From contig JAEPNB010000004.1 of NCBI GenBank assembly GCA_017643645.1, forward strand, positions 186,001-250,000: a stretch of DNA of 64,000 bases, written 5' to 3'. Within the stretch, counting starts at the first letter, position 1; each line of letters begins with the position of its first letter. The notes beneath the pieces are model-generated. The model saw only the letters and a program-made list of their open reading frames with translations, was not told the DNA's origin and ran no database searches. The translations under genes and the position numbers were made by a program. This stretch comes from Balneola sp. (GTDB lineage Bacteria > Bacteroidota > Rhodothermia > Balneolales > Balneolaceae). Below are positions 26,021 to 35,424 of this stretch, in pieces.

Positions 26021-27460
26021 TTATTTGACCAGAATCATTTTTCTACTGTAAGACATTCCTCCCGAGCTTAATCGATAAATATAGACTCCACTTGATAATT
26101 TGCTGGCATCGAAATTCACACTGTGATTCCCGGAATTCAGTCTTCCATCAACCAAACTTGCTACTTCCTGACCTAATAAATTGTATACTTTTAATTGTAC
26201 AACAGAAGCTGATGGAAGCTCAAACGAAATATTGGTGCTTGGGTTAAATGGGTTCGGATAGTTTTGATCCAACTTAAACTTATCTGCAATTTCAAGCGAT
26301 TCTGTTTCATTAGAAACTGCAACTACGGCGTCAAGTCCGCATAACACATCAAATACCAAAGCTCCGAATGTATTTATTGCGGAAAAATCGTTTATCGCCA
26401 ATACCAGGGTGATATTTTTCTCAGCCCAATGAAAAGAAAAAGAATTATGAACTCCATTTCCGCCATGTCCAAATAAACTTGCCGTTTCACCACTAGCAGT
26501 AATTAAAGTAAACATTGTAGTTTCGTAGCCATGCGTTTGTGTTATCTTAGAAAAACATGCCACATTCTGAGCAATCACTTCTGAGGAGCCGTTAGCCGGT
26601 ACTTTGAGTGCATCCATTGTCTGTTTTGTAAGTAAGCTGTCTGTATAATAATTCCTGTAAAAAATAGCGGCATCTGTAGATGTGGAAATATGAGCACTAT
26701 TTCCGGAACGAGAACTCAAATAAGAAGTATGTGACCAAGTGCTTCTGTTTTCACTTCCTGACCATACTCCGTTCAATGAAGTCATATCTATATTCTTTCC
26801 TGAACTCAGATATGAACTTTCCATCTCTAATGGTGTAAATATGCGTTCTTCAAAAACTGTTTCCAGGCTTTTACCTGAAACTTCTTCAATAATAAAACTC
26901 AGTATATAACTATTGCTACTCGAATAATTATGAAATCCTTTACTCTGGTATGGTTCCGGCATATAGCTAAGAATATCTTTGGGGTCCCAAACTTTGGAAC
27001 GATCTGACCAAACTGCGTTCCACAATACACCTTCATTTGGCGTCCACACTTCTTTGAGTCCGCTGGTATGCTGTAAAAGCTGCTTTATGGTAATGGTGCT
27101 ATCTACGTTTGGAATCTCTTGAGTATTTAAATAATCACCTATCGGGTCATCGATATTAATCAATCCCTCTTCTATCATTTGCAAAATCACAAAACCCGTA
27201 AGTGGCTTAGTACCGCTTGCCCAATGCCAATTTTTATCCGTGCTGATAGCATCGTTGACTCCATTTGCATATCCACTTGTGAATGTTACTACTGTGTCGG
27301 TCGGAAAAATAACGGTAAGTCCTGCTCCTTCAATTCCATAAGGATTAAGTTTTGAATCCAGTATTCCTTGAATGTTATCTATTACTGCATCATAGATTTG
27401 AGCACTGGCGGTATTAAAAGTGATTGTAAGAATGAATAATAAACTGATAAAGGTTTTCAT
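26021..27460 (-). CDS. T9SS-exported beta-lactamase-fold serine hydrolase
   Basis: A protein of 479 residues. The signal peptide (1-20) is followed by a class C beta-lactamase/DD-peptidase-like domain with the nucleophile motif SGTK at 82-85. The second motif reads YSSSN at 179-183 where the family usually has YSN or YxN. Residues about 395-479 form a T9SS type A sorting domain (NYPNPFNPSTNISFEL through SGVYIYRL and SRKMILVK), so the enzyme should cross the outer membrane and be secreted or anchored. The substrate is unknown; peptides, esters and D-amino acid bonds are possible. It lies 100 bases downstream of the hybrid regulator gene on the same strand. Confidence 0.9.
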   Translation of the reverse strand: MKTFISLLFILTITFNTASAQIYDAVIDNIQGILDSKLNPYGIEGAGLTVIFPTDTVVTFTSGYANGVNDAISTDKNWHWASGTKPLTGFVILQMIEEGLINIDDPIGDYLNTQEIPNVDSTITIKQLLQHTSGLKEVWTPNEGVLWNAVWSDRSKVWDPKDILSYMPEPYQSKGFHNYSSSNSYILSFIIEEVSGKSLETVFEERIFTPLEMESSYLSSGKNIDMTSLNGVWSGSENRSTWSHTSYLSSRSGNSAHISTSTDAAIFYRNYYTDSLLTKQTMDALKVPANGSSEVIAQNVACFSKITQTHGYETTMFTLITASGETASLFGHGGNGVHNSFSFHWAEKNITLVLAINDFSAINTFGALVFDVLCGLDAVVAVSNETESLEIADKFKLDQNYPNPFNPSTNISFELPSASVVQLKVYNLLGQEVASLVDGRLNSGNHSVNFDASKLSSGVYIYRLSSGGMSYSRKMILVK

Positions 27461-27560
27461 GACAGATATATTTGATTTGGGTTATCACCAAAATCAAAAT
27501 TTCGGAGTATATCTCCCTTTACTATTGTTTCAATCTCAAGGAATATTGTTCCAAATTGAG

Positions 27561-30500
27561 CTATGAGCTTGTTTCTCTTTCCTTAGAGGGGCTGTAATTA
27601 AATTTTTCAGAATAGAGTTTTGAAAAATAATTAGGATCACCGAAACCCACTTTGTATGCTATTTCAGAAATCGAGTAATTGGTTTTTTTGATCAATTTTT
27701 GAGCTTCAATTAAGCGAATATCACGAATAAAAATGGAAGTGGATTTATTAGTTAAAGCCTTCAATTTCCTATGGAGCTGAGTGCGGCTAACTCCCATTTC
27801 TTTGCAGATGTGTTCTATACCAAACAGCTCATCACTTAAATGATCCAGTAACAAAATCCGAAGTTTTATAATGAACTCATCTTCCATTTTTTCCACTTCA
27901 AAACCTTCATTGTATCTGGCCCGAATGCGTTCTCGTTGTGCAAGAAGATTTTGCAAATGAATCATCAACTCCGACTCATTAAATGGTTTTGAAAGGTAAA
28001 TATCAGCACCGGATTTTAAACCGAATAATCTGGATTCTACATCGGCTTTTGCCGTTAACAGAATAATGGGAATATGGCTGGTTGCTTTGTCATTTTTAAG
28101 CTCATCGGTTAATTCGATACCATCTTTTTCGGGCATCATTACGTCGCTTACTATGATATCAGGAATGAACTTTCTTGCTTTTTCAAGTCCATCATTTCCA
28201 TCAATAGCAGTTATAACTTCAAATTCCTCCGAGATGATCGAATACACAAAATCCCGTACATCGGTGTTGTCTTCAACCAACAAAACAACATTTTTATCCG
28301 TATTTGCTATTTCCCGGCTTTCTATTCCACTATTTAAAGCGATATTCTTTAGCTCTTGATTTGTTACTTCTTCATTTATTATAATTCTTTCTGCATTATT
28401 AGTAATGGGGATATTGATTGTAAATGTGGTTCCTACACCCAAGATACTTTCAACGCTGATCTCGCCATCCATTAAATGCACTAATTCTTTTGTTAACGAA
28501 AGCCCTATTCCTGAACCTTGATGATTAGAATGAGTTGTTTCAGCTTGATAAAAACGATCAAATATTTTAGAAATGGCTTTCTCTTCTATTCCCCTGCCGG
28601 TGTCACTTAATTTGATGTTAAGCTTTCTTGATTCTCTGGTTACAAATACATTTATAGTCCCACCCTTTGGAGTAAATTTAATGGCATTAGATATCAAATT
28701 CTGGAAAATCAAGTCAAGTTTATCCCGATCATAATCCATGATAATTTCATCGTAATCAGATTCAAAATATATACTAACCTGATTCTCTTTGGCATAGGAA
28801 TAATAAGATTGTAGTAAGTAACTCAAGTATTTAAGAATGTCTGTTTGCACCAGCTTTAACTTTGCATTGCTGCTTTCAAGTTTTGATAACTCCAGAATTT
28901 GATTAATTAAACCGAGTAGTTTTTGGGAATTTCTTTTTATTACAATGCCTGTTGCTTCCGGCAGCCTTCCTGCCAAACCATTTATTACAGTAAGAGGCGT
29001 TCTAAATTCGTGAGAAATATTCGTAAAAAACCTGGTTTTAAATTCATCTACCTCTTTCAATCTTTTAGCTTCTGATTCAGCCATATCTCTGACTAACTTA
29101 CTTTTATAAAAGCGGAATCCGATAAAACCTAAAACGCATATATACATAAAATACGCAATTGGATTTGCCCACCAAGGTGCTAAAATTCGAAAAGAAGCCA
29201 ATTCAACTGGTTGCGACCATATTCCATCATTATTTGATGCTTTAACAAAGAAAGAATACTCACCAGGAGGCAGGCTTAAATAAATAACCGATCGTTGCAA
29301 TGTATTCTCTGACCAATCATTATCAATTCCTTCCATATAATAAGAGTATTCATTTCTTGAAGGGTCATTAAAGTGTATTGCAGTTACATCAAACTCAATA
29401 TCGTTTTCATTATACTTCATGGTTATTCCGTTAACCATATTTCTATTCCAAATAGAATCAATACGACTTTGATTTACACGAACTTCCTTAAGTACAATCG
29501 AGGGCGTAAACCTGTTATTCATTAATTGATCGGAGAAAAAAGTAAAGAAACCACCATGTCCATCAGTAAAAACCCTGCCTGATTCACTTATTGTTTTAAC
29601 CGAGGCATATTCTGAATTCATTGGATTATAAAGCCAATTTGGAAGCTCAAAAACGGTAGTCATGTTGTCCGGATCTATAGCAATCGAACCCCGAGAACCT
29701 TTATCAATCCAAACGTAGCCATTCTTGTCCTTTACCAATTCATTAATGCGAATTTTTGGTGCAAATTCAGGATCATCTAAATGAGCTGTCAGTATTTTAG
29801 TTTCTTTATCAAATACGAGAATACCTTGTTCATAGCCTATCCATAATTGTCCATTTTCAAGCTCAATAATATTTCCGATTCCCCTTCTGAAATCGAAATC
29901 CAGATAGGCTTCTTTATTCCATTCCAGTGCTTCACCCTCCATTTCATAGTATTCAAGCCGATGCTCTTTTTTCCACACCCATATTTTATCTCCACTATCA
30001 TCAATAAGAAACTTATCGATGTCCTTTACTTCACCGCCAATTTCTTCAAATAGCCTAAGTTCTAACGTTTCTGTATCTATTTTACCTAGCCGTGAACCTA
30101 CTATAAACCAAATATCTCCATTCTTATCTTTTTTGAAATGATAAACACCCTTAAATGAAATAAGCTCTTCGTATTCATATATATTTTGTGTATCCCAATG
30201 CATCTTCTCCATGGATGCAGGATCAATTCTTGTCAACCCATTTAAACTGCCTACCCAAATAAACCCTTTATCATCTTTGATTAGGTTGAATATTGATCCA
30301 TTTACAATTTTATATCCACTCTCATTTTGGTAGAACTTCCCGGTCTCCGTATCATATTTGAGCAGTAATCCGGACCCTCCTATCCAATAATTTCCGTCAT
30401 CATCTTCTAAAAATTTATGTACATAGTTTTTAGTCTCACCATCCGGTAACTGGATATATTCGAATTGATCATAACCTGAATTAAGTTTAAGGATTGATCC

Positions 30501-31439
30501 GGGATCGGAAGCAAAAAAAATATTACCAAACGAGTCTTCCAATATTGCTTCAGAATTTGACGCTTCATAAAATTTCCTGGAAAGAATTTGAAACTCTTTA
30601 TTCAGCTCGAGTTCTAAAATCCCATTATTTAATCCCAACCAATAGATCCCTTTTGAATCCTTGTATACTCGCCTGATCTGCTGATTTTCATTAAGTATTG
30701 GTGCAATCTCTGAAACTACTTGATCTTCTTTAACTATGATTATTTTATCGTTAGATGGTATTAGTACTTCATTTGTATCAGTTATATGAATGTCATTTTG
30801 ATCTGTGATATCTGCAACGTTTTGAACTTTGATCCCTTCTTCTTTGGAATACCACATTTTGTACAAAGAACCACTTAAAAAATATATTTCACCTTCATCG
30901 TTAATTTCAGCAATAATAGGTCTTTCAAGATTTATGTAGGTATTATCTATCTCAATTACTTCCAGATCCTTTAAGTTTTTGGAAACCTTAATTCGGGTTA
31001 TTTTACTTTCTGATATCACCCACATAAAATCATCATCAGAGCCTACCCAAAAAGTTCTTTCTGCCCTTGAATCCCAATTCGAATTGTTTGGATCTAATAA
31101 ATAAGACGCTCCATTCTCTATTATGTTTATTCCACCCTTATCAGCTGTAACCCAAATTCTGCCAAATTTATCCTCAGCTATAGTTGATACAAAAGTACCT
31201 TTGAAGCCCATACTATCTGCTAAATTATAAGTAAACGGCTCAAGTGAATATCCATCATATACATTCACTCCGTAAACAGTGCCAATCCATAAAAGTTTTC
31301 TGGAATCCTGAAATAAACTTACTGCGTATTCTTCAGTTGCGATCTTTTCAAAATTCAATCCATTAGATCGTACTATTTCTGGCTGGGATAGCTGAAAAAC
31401 TGATTGAAATAGAAGTATAACCCCGAATATTGTTGTCAC
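27561..31439 (-). CDS. Hybrid two-component sensor kinase / response regulator with AraC output
   Basis: A protein of 1292 residues that joins a whole two-component path. After an N-terminal hydrophobic segment comes a two-component-regulator beta-propeller (about 30-660), a Y_Y_Y domain (about 690-750), a membrane segment (about 760-780), HisKA with the phospho-acceptor in ISHEFRTPL, and HATPase with NLISNAIKFTP, DTGRG and GSGIGLSL. A receiver domain follows (VLLVEDN, the phosphorylation aspartate in SDVMMPEKDG, TAKA), then a C-terminal AraC-type HTH (ISEIAYKVGFGDPNYFSKLY). Such proteins usually sense oligosaccharides and switch on polysaccharide-use loci, but no SusC/SusD pair is near. Its nearest candidate target is the T9SS hydrolase downstream. 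Confidence 0.95.
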   Translation of the reverse strand: MTTIFGVILLFQSVFQLSQPEIVRSNGLNFEKIATEEYAVSLFQDSRKLLWIGTVYGVNVYDGYSLEPFTYNLADSMGFKGTFVSTIAEDKFGRIWVTADKGGINIIENGASYLLDPNNSNWDSRAERTFWVGSDDDFMWVISESKITRIKVSKNLKDLEVIEIDNTYINLERPIIAEINDEGEIYFLSGSLYKMWYSKEEGIKVQNVADITDQNDIHITDTNEVLIPSNDKIIIVKEDQVVSEIAPILNENQQIRRVYKDSKGIYWLGLNNGILELELNKEFQILSRKFYEASNSEAILEDSFGNIFFASDPGSILKLNSGYDQFEYIQLPDGETKNYVHKFLEDDDGNYWIGGSGLLLKYDTETGKFYQNESGYKIVNGSIFNLIKDDKGFIWVGSLNGLTRIDPASMEKMHWDTQNIYEYEELISFKGVYHFKKDKNGDIWFIVGSRLGKIDTETLELRLFEEIGGEVKDIDKFLIDDSGDKIWVWKKEHRLEYYEMEGEALEWNKEAYLDFDFRRGIGNIIELENGQLWIGYEQGILVFDKETKILTAHLDDPEFAPKIRINELVKDKNGYVWIDKGSRGSIAIDPDNMTTVFELPNWLYNPMNSEYASVKTISESGRVFTDGHGGFFTFFSDQLMNNRFTPSIVLKEVRVNQSRIDSIWNRNMVNGITMKYNENDIEFDVTAIHFNDPSRNEYSYYMEGIDNDWSENTLQRSVIYLSLPPGEYSFFVKASNNDGIWSQPVELASFRILAPWWANPIAYFMYICVLGFIGFRFYKSKLVRDMAESEAKRLKEVDEFKTRFFTNISHEFRTPLTVINGLAGRLPEATGIVIKRNSQKLLGLINQILELSKLESSNAKLKLVQTDILKYLSYLLQSYYSYAKENQVSIYFESDYDEIIMDYDRDKLDLIFQNLISNAIKFTPKGGTINVFVTRESRKLNIKLSDTGRGIEEKAISKIFDRFYQAETTHSNHQGSGIGLSLTKELVHLMDGEISVESILGVGTTFTINIPITNNAERIIINEEVTNQELKNIALNSGIESREIANTDKNVVLLVEDNTDVRDFVYSIISEEFEVITAIDGNDGLEKARKFIPDIIVSDVMMPEKDGIELTDELKNDKATSHIPIILLTAKADVESRLFGLKSGADIYLSKPFNESELMIHLQNLLAQRERIRARYNEGFEVEKMEDEFIIKLRILLLDHLSDELFGIEHICKEMGVSRTQLHRKLKALTNKSTSIFIRDIRLIEAQKLIKKTNYSISEIAYKVGFGDPNYFSKLYSEKFNYSPSKERETSS

Positions 31440-31600
31440 TATTCTACTATTTTATGAACATCTTTTCAGCAGAATAAATCTTAAGAAAAAAAGAATATTC
31501 TCTGAATAGGTACAATAAACCAATTGGGCATATCAAATGCCAAAAATCAAAAAAGTCATATATCATTAAATTTATAAATTTACACTGAGCTTATTTAATT

Positions 31601-31616
31601 TTTAGTCATGACTAAA
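31601..31616. promoter_or_regulatory. Perfect 16-bp palindrome, candidate operator
   Basis: TTTAGTCATGACTAAA is a perfect palindrome in the 211-base divergent region, 34 bases before the cytochrome gene start. Its size and position suit a dimeric repressor. The shape resembles DtxR/MntR-type metal-regulator sites, which would fit an iron-related operon, but that match is from memory and is only an inference. Confidence 0.6.
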
Positions 31617-31650
31617 TATTTTTATATTCACATAAAAATAATCCAACACC

Positions 31651-32853
31651 ATGACTACCCGAAAAATACAATCCACTTGTGCAGTATTGCTTTTGGTTGC
31701 AGCTATCTACTCTTGTGATAGTTTGATTCCTGAAGCCCCTGCAGAAAGTGACTTACTCGATGGCCCAACTGAAGGGCTTTCCACCTCCGAACAATCCAGA
31801 TTTCTTAAAGGCGATATCGCTTTTAATGATGAGGTGTTTACACCTGAATCAGGTCTTGGCCCCGTTTTTGTAGCCAATTCTTGTGGAAGCTGTCATGCCG
31901 GAGACGGAAAAGGACATCCTTTCACAACATTAACCCGGTTTGGGCAGACGCAACCAAACACAGCTCCTGATATCACTATCGGCGGACCGCAACTCCAAAA
32001 CAGAGCCATTCCCGGTTTCGAACCTGAGACTATTCCAGATGGTGTTCCTTCTATGGATTTTACACCACCTGCTGTTACAGGATTGGGTTTTCTTGAAGCG
32101 TTAACTGATCAACAAATTCTGGATAATGCCGATCCCAACGATTCTGATCGTGATGGTATTTCCGGTGTTCCGAATTATATTAATGCTCCATCCTATTTTA
32201 TTCCAAAACCATCTCATCAACCTGTTGGTGGACAATACATTGGTCGTTTTGGTAAAAAAGCTGCTGCAGTTGATCTTCTTCATCAAACTGTAGGTGCATA
32301 TAATCAGGACATGGGAGTAACTTCTACCTTCAATCCCATTGATCCGCATACAGGATTATCGACAGATCCTGAAGTTAGTGATCAAACCATCCGCGATGTA
32401 GTATTCTATCTTCAAACACTCAAAGCTCCCATCCAAAGAGACGCGGACGATCCCGAAGTCATCAGAGGTAAAGAAGTTTTTATGAGCATCAGTTGCTCTT
32501 CCTGTCATGTTCCGTCTTTCACTACACCGCAATCAGATATTGACGCTCTTTCCAATAAAACGATTTTTCCGTACTCAGATCTCTTACTCCACGATATGGG
32601 CTCCGGACTGGATGACGGTGCTACCGAAGGTTCAGCAGAAACTTTTGAATGGAGAACTCCACCACTTTGGGGATTAGGTTTAGCGCCGGAATCACAAGGT
32701 AGAGAATTCTTTCTCATGCACGATGGAAGAGCAAAAAGCATTCAAGAAGCTATTGAACTTCATGGTGGAGAAGCTCAGCAAAGCAGAGATGATTTTGTAG
32801 CGCTAAGTGATGCTGACAAACAAGCTCTTCTCAAATTCCTGAGGTCGCTGTAA
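31651..32853 (+). CDS. Di-heme oxidoreductase family lipoprotein (DUF1111)
   Basis: A protein of 400 residues with a lipoprotein signal (VAAIYSC, Cys22) and two c-type heme sites, CGSCH at 78-82 and CSSCH at 282-286. It matches the DUF1111 'thiol oxidoreductase' group of di-heme cytochromes, distantly related to cytochrome c peroxidases; these often sit in iron-acquisition operons with imelysin proteins. It should be anchored in the cell envelope facing the periplasm. The stop overlaps the Rieske gene start by one base. A perfect palindrome lies upstream. The redox partner and substrate are not known. Confidence 0.88.
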   Translation: MTTRKIQSTCAVLLLVAAIYSCDSLIPEAPAESDLLDGPTEGLSTSEQSRFLKGDIAFNDEVFTPESGLGPVFVANSCGSCHAGDGKGHPFTTLTRFGQTQPNTAPDITIGGPQLQNRAIPGFEPETIPDGVPSMDFTPPAVTGLGFLEALTDQQILDNADPNDSDRDGISGVPNYINAPSYFIPKPSHQPVGGQYIGRFGKKAAAVDLLHQTVGAYNQDMGVTSTFNPIDPHTGLSTDPEVSDQTIRDVVFYLQTLKAPIQRDADDPEVIRGKEVFMSISCSSCHVPSFTTPQSDIDALSNKTIFPYSDLLLHDMGSGLDDGATEGSAETFEWRTPPLWGLGLAPESQGREFFLMHDGRAKSIQEAIELHGGEAQQSRDDFVALSDADKQALLKFLRSL

Positions 32854-33287
32854 TGAACAGAGAAGAATTTATAAAAGTATGCGGATTGAGTTGCGCAGGA
32901 TTGATCTCCACTTCACTGTTTCTTCAGGGATGTGCAGGTACTAAATATCTGAATGCAGATATCAATGGTAATTTTATGGAGATTCCATTGAGCGCCTTCT
33001 CAACAGAAGATGGCATCTCTTCCAGAGACTATCTCGTCGTTGAAAACAGTAAACTCAGTTATCCGATTGCTGTTTACCGCCATGATTCCGAAACCTACAC
33101 TGCTCTTTTGATGCGATGTACACATCAAGGTACGGAACTCAGAGTTTTTGGGGATCGCCTGGAATGTCCGGCTCACGGTAGTGAATTCACAAATAACGGT
33201 TCAGTTCAAAGCGGTCCCGCAGATGAAGAGCTCAGAACCTTCCCTGTCCTTATTGAATCAGAAATTTTAAAGATCGATCTACGATGA
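32853..33287 (+). CDS. Rieske [2Fe-2S] protein, lipoprotein-like
   Basis: A protein of 144 residues with the two Rieske cluster motifs: CTHQG (Cys89, His91) and CPAHGSEF (Cys105, His108). The N-terminus (MNREEFIKVCGLSCAGL, then LFLQGCAG) looks like a lipoprotein or Tat-like leader with Cys27 as the probable lipid site, though no clear twin arginine is seen. It should carry electrons in the periplasm, and the overlapping di-heme cytochrome gene is the obvious partner. It also overlaps the porin gene by 4 bases. The Cys residues that form the disulfide in respiratory Rieske proteins are absent, so it is a ferredoxin-type or oxidase-linked member. Confidence 0.92.
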   Translation: MNREEFIKVCGLSCAGLISTSLFLQGCAGTKYLNADINGNFMEIPLSAFSTEDGISSRDYLVVENSKLSYPIAVYRHDSETYTALLMRCTHQGTELRVFGDRLECPAHGSEFTNNGSVQSGPADEELRTFPVLIESEILKIDLR

Positions 33288-34507
33288 AAAAGCTAATTAT
33301 CACATTATTTATTGGACTCCTGTCACAGCAACTTATTGCCCAGGTTGATCAATCATTGTTGAAAGATGATCGATCAGATTCACTGGAAAATGCAATGAAT
33401 ATGGATGCATTGAGCAACCGTGTTTATGCTACATCAAGCTCTCCGGTTTCGATTGGTGGTTATCTGGAAGCGGATTACAAGTATATTGGTGAAGACGGAC
33501 TCACTGACGGACATTCATTCCGAATTCCCAGAGTAACGCTGTTTATCACCTCTTCTATTAGCTCCAGAATCAAGTTCATGAGTGAGTTTGAGTTTGAAGA
33601 AGGCGGTGAAGAGATCGCCATTGAATTTGCTGCGATGGATGTAAATTTTCATCCGCTCCTGAACTTAAGAGGCGGAGTTGTTGTGAATCCGATTGGTGCA
33701 TTTAATCAAAATCATGACGGACCAAAATGGGAATTTGTTGATCGTCCAATTGCAATGACACAAATGCTACCCGCAACATGGAGCAATGTTGGTTTTGGAC
33801 TTTATGGAAAAATGTACAAGCAGGATTGGGCTGTTGGATACGAAGCCTATCTCACCAACGGCTTTGATAATTCTATAACCACTAATACTGAAAACAGAAC
33901 TTTTTTACCTGCTTCAAAGGACAATAAGGAGCGTTTTGAAGAATCCAGTAATGGCGAACCTTTGTTTACCGGAAAGATTGCAGTCCGTAATCAAAATATT
34001 GGCGAGCTAGGATTGTCATACATGGGCGGAATTTATAATACTCATGAAGATGACGGCTTGACACTTGATGAGCCGAGAAGACTGGATGTATTTGCTGTAG
34101 ATTTTAACACAGAATTACCTTTTTCAGATACTTACATAGTTGGCGAGTGGGCATGGGTTTTTGTGAACGTCCCAAATACATTCACTCAGCAATACGGAGA
34201 AAAGCAAAGCGGTGGCTTTCTGGATATTGTCCAACCTGTAATTGATAAACGAATGTTTGGTTTTGATGATGCCGTTTTCAATGTGGCTCTTAGACTGGAA
34301 TCCGTTGATTGGAATGTTGGCACTTTTAATGAAACAGATGGTAATATCGGAGATGAGATCTGGGCTGTAGTTCCCGGAATAAGCTTCCGCCCTACATATC
34401 AAACCGTATTCAGACTAAACTATCGCTATCAGGAGCAAACAGATATTCTTGGAAATCCTCCGGCAAAAACCAGTGGCATTGAAATAGGTTTTGCTACTTA
34501 TTTTTAG
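33284..34507 (+). CDS. Porin-like outer membrane beta-barrel protein
   Basis: A protein of 407 residues with a signal peptide (about 1-19, ending LIAQ) and alternating strands throughout, starting with ISIGGYLEADYKY-like sequence and ending in phenylalanine (EIGFATYF), the usual barrel signature. It resembles phosphate-selective porin (OprO/OprP)-like or related Bacteroidetes porins; I cannot assign a substrate. Its start overlaps the Rieske gene by 4 bases, so cytochrome, Rieske and porin form one operon. The set suggests uptake or redox processing of a small solute such as iron. Confidence 0.75.
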   Translation: MKKLIITLFIGLLSQQLIAQVDQSLLKDDRSDSLENAMNMDALSNRVYATSSSPVSIGGYLEADYKYIGEDGLTDGHSFRIPRVTLFITSSISSRIKFMSEFEFEEGGEEIAIEFAAMDVNFHPLLNLRGGVVVNPIGAFNQNHDGPKWEFVDRPIAMTQMLPATWSNVGFGLYGKMYKQDWAVGYEAYLTNGFDNSITTNTENRTFLPASKDNKERFEESSNGEPLFTGKIAVRNQNIGELGLSYMGGIYNTHEDDGLTLDEPRRLDVFAVDFNTELPFSDTYIVGEWAWVFVNVPNTFTQQYGEKQSGGFLDIVQPVIDKRMFGFDDAVFNVALRLESVDWNVGTFNETDGNIGDEIWAVVPGISFRPTYQTVFRLNYRYQEQTDILGNPPAKTSGIEIGFATYF

Positions 34508-34542
34508 AATACGCTTTCTTCTTGGTATATAAAATTGATCAT

Positions 34543-34750
34543 CTCTGTAGATGTTATGTAATTAGATAACAGATTGATAATGATAGTTCGAAGAAACCTT
34601 CTCCCTTAGGATTTAAGACGGACAAGAGAGCGTGATCCGTATGCGTCTGCGAAGCAGGAATAATCCTTTCTGGTGAAAAGTTTACTAACTTTCTCAGAAC
34701 GAACGAAGACCTTTAGGATTATTCAGCGCAGGCAAGATTGATCTTTTGTC
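34543..34750. repeat. Dispersed hairpin element A, copy 3 (right arm lost)
   Basis: It matches copy 2 from CTCTGTAGATGT through GGATTATTCAGCGCAGG. It then skips the right outer arm and rejoins at GATTGATCTTTTGT, so it can no longer form the outer stem. The inner AATAATCCT/AGGATTATT stem is kept. Confidence 0.8.
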
Positions 34751-34817
34751 CCAATTCTATGCGTTGGAAACGGACCTCCCCAGCTACGAAACACATTCTT
34801 TGGTTCTGAGTAGTTCG

Positions 34818-34897
34818 CCCCTCCTTGAATAAGGAGGGGAATTCCAAAGTTGATTCTAACTTTTTATCAACGAGTCCTCCTCCTGTTGTAGGAGGAG
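34818..34897. repeat. CCTCC/GGAGG hairpins
   Basis: Two stem-loops stand side by side: CCCCTCCTT/AAGGAGGGG (34818-34826, 34831-34839) and CTCCTCC/GGAGGAG (34877-34883, 34891-34897). A similar CCCCTCCCT/AGGGAGGGG unit occurs at 39236-39259. Confidence 0.65.
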
Positions 34898-34944
34898 ACA
34901 GAGGAGGTCTTTCTTAAGGATCGTGAGTACATTTACTTGGTAAT

Positions 34945-35170
34945 ATACTTTTGTGCCGACAAAAGTACCAAACGCTCCCGACAAGAATTATTGGCGCGAA
35001 CTCCATTACATCGACTAATCATTACAAAAGGTCTTCGCTCGTATGATACACATTCAAGAACCAGCCAGAAGTGTAATGATTGCTCCTTCGGAGCCGTCGA
35101 TTTCATTACGTTCTTGGTTCGCCAATAATTGTAAAGGTCGGTGTAGTTGGAATTTTTTTCTGAAATCGTC
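34945..35170. repeat. Dispersed hairpin element B, copy 2
   Basis: It matches copy 1 over about 200 bases, with arms AGAATTATTGGCG (34984-34996) and CGCCAATAATT (35120-35130). The leader is the shorter CTTTTGTGCCGACAAAAG, and the CTCCTTCGGAG hairpin is kept. It lacks a 20-odd-base leader segment present in copy 1. Confidence 0.85.
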
Positions 35171-35334
35171 AGGATTATAAACAAGACATTTTTTGTAAGT
35201 GAATTATCTAACTTCTACACTTCTTGTAATTGTATTCTATCAAGCTTTAAACCATCAGATCCTTCAGGTTCTGCAGAGTTCCAAGTAGGTCATTCTTCTT
35301 ATACTATTTAATCCGATTTGATTTGAATAATAAA

Positions 35335-35424
35335 GTCATCCTGAGGACACTTCCGAAGGATCTGCACATCTATTTTCTATACTAACTTGAACTTTGCAGA
35401 CTCTTCGCTATCGCTCTGAGTGAC
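35335..35424. repeat. GTCATCCTGAG-type inverted repeat
   Basis: GTCATCCTGAGGACAC with GAAGGATCTGCA on the left and GCAGACTCTTCGCT with CTCTGAGTGAC on the right, facing each other. It is recognised as a common intergenic repeat style in Bacteroidetes-group genomes. Only one such pair is in the window. Confidence 0.5.
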
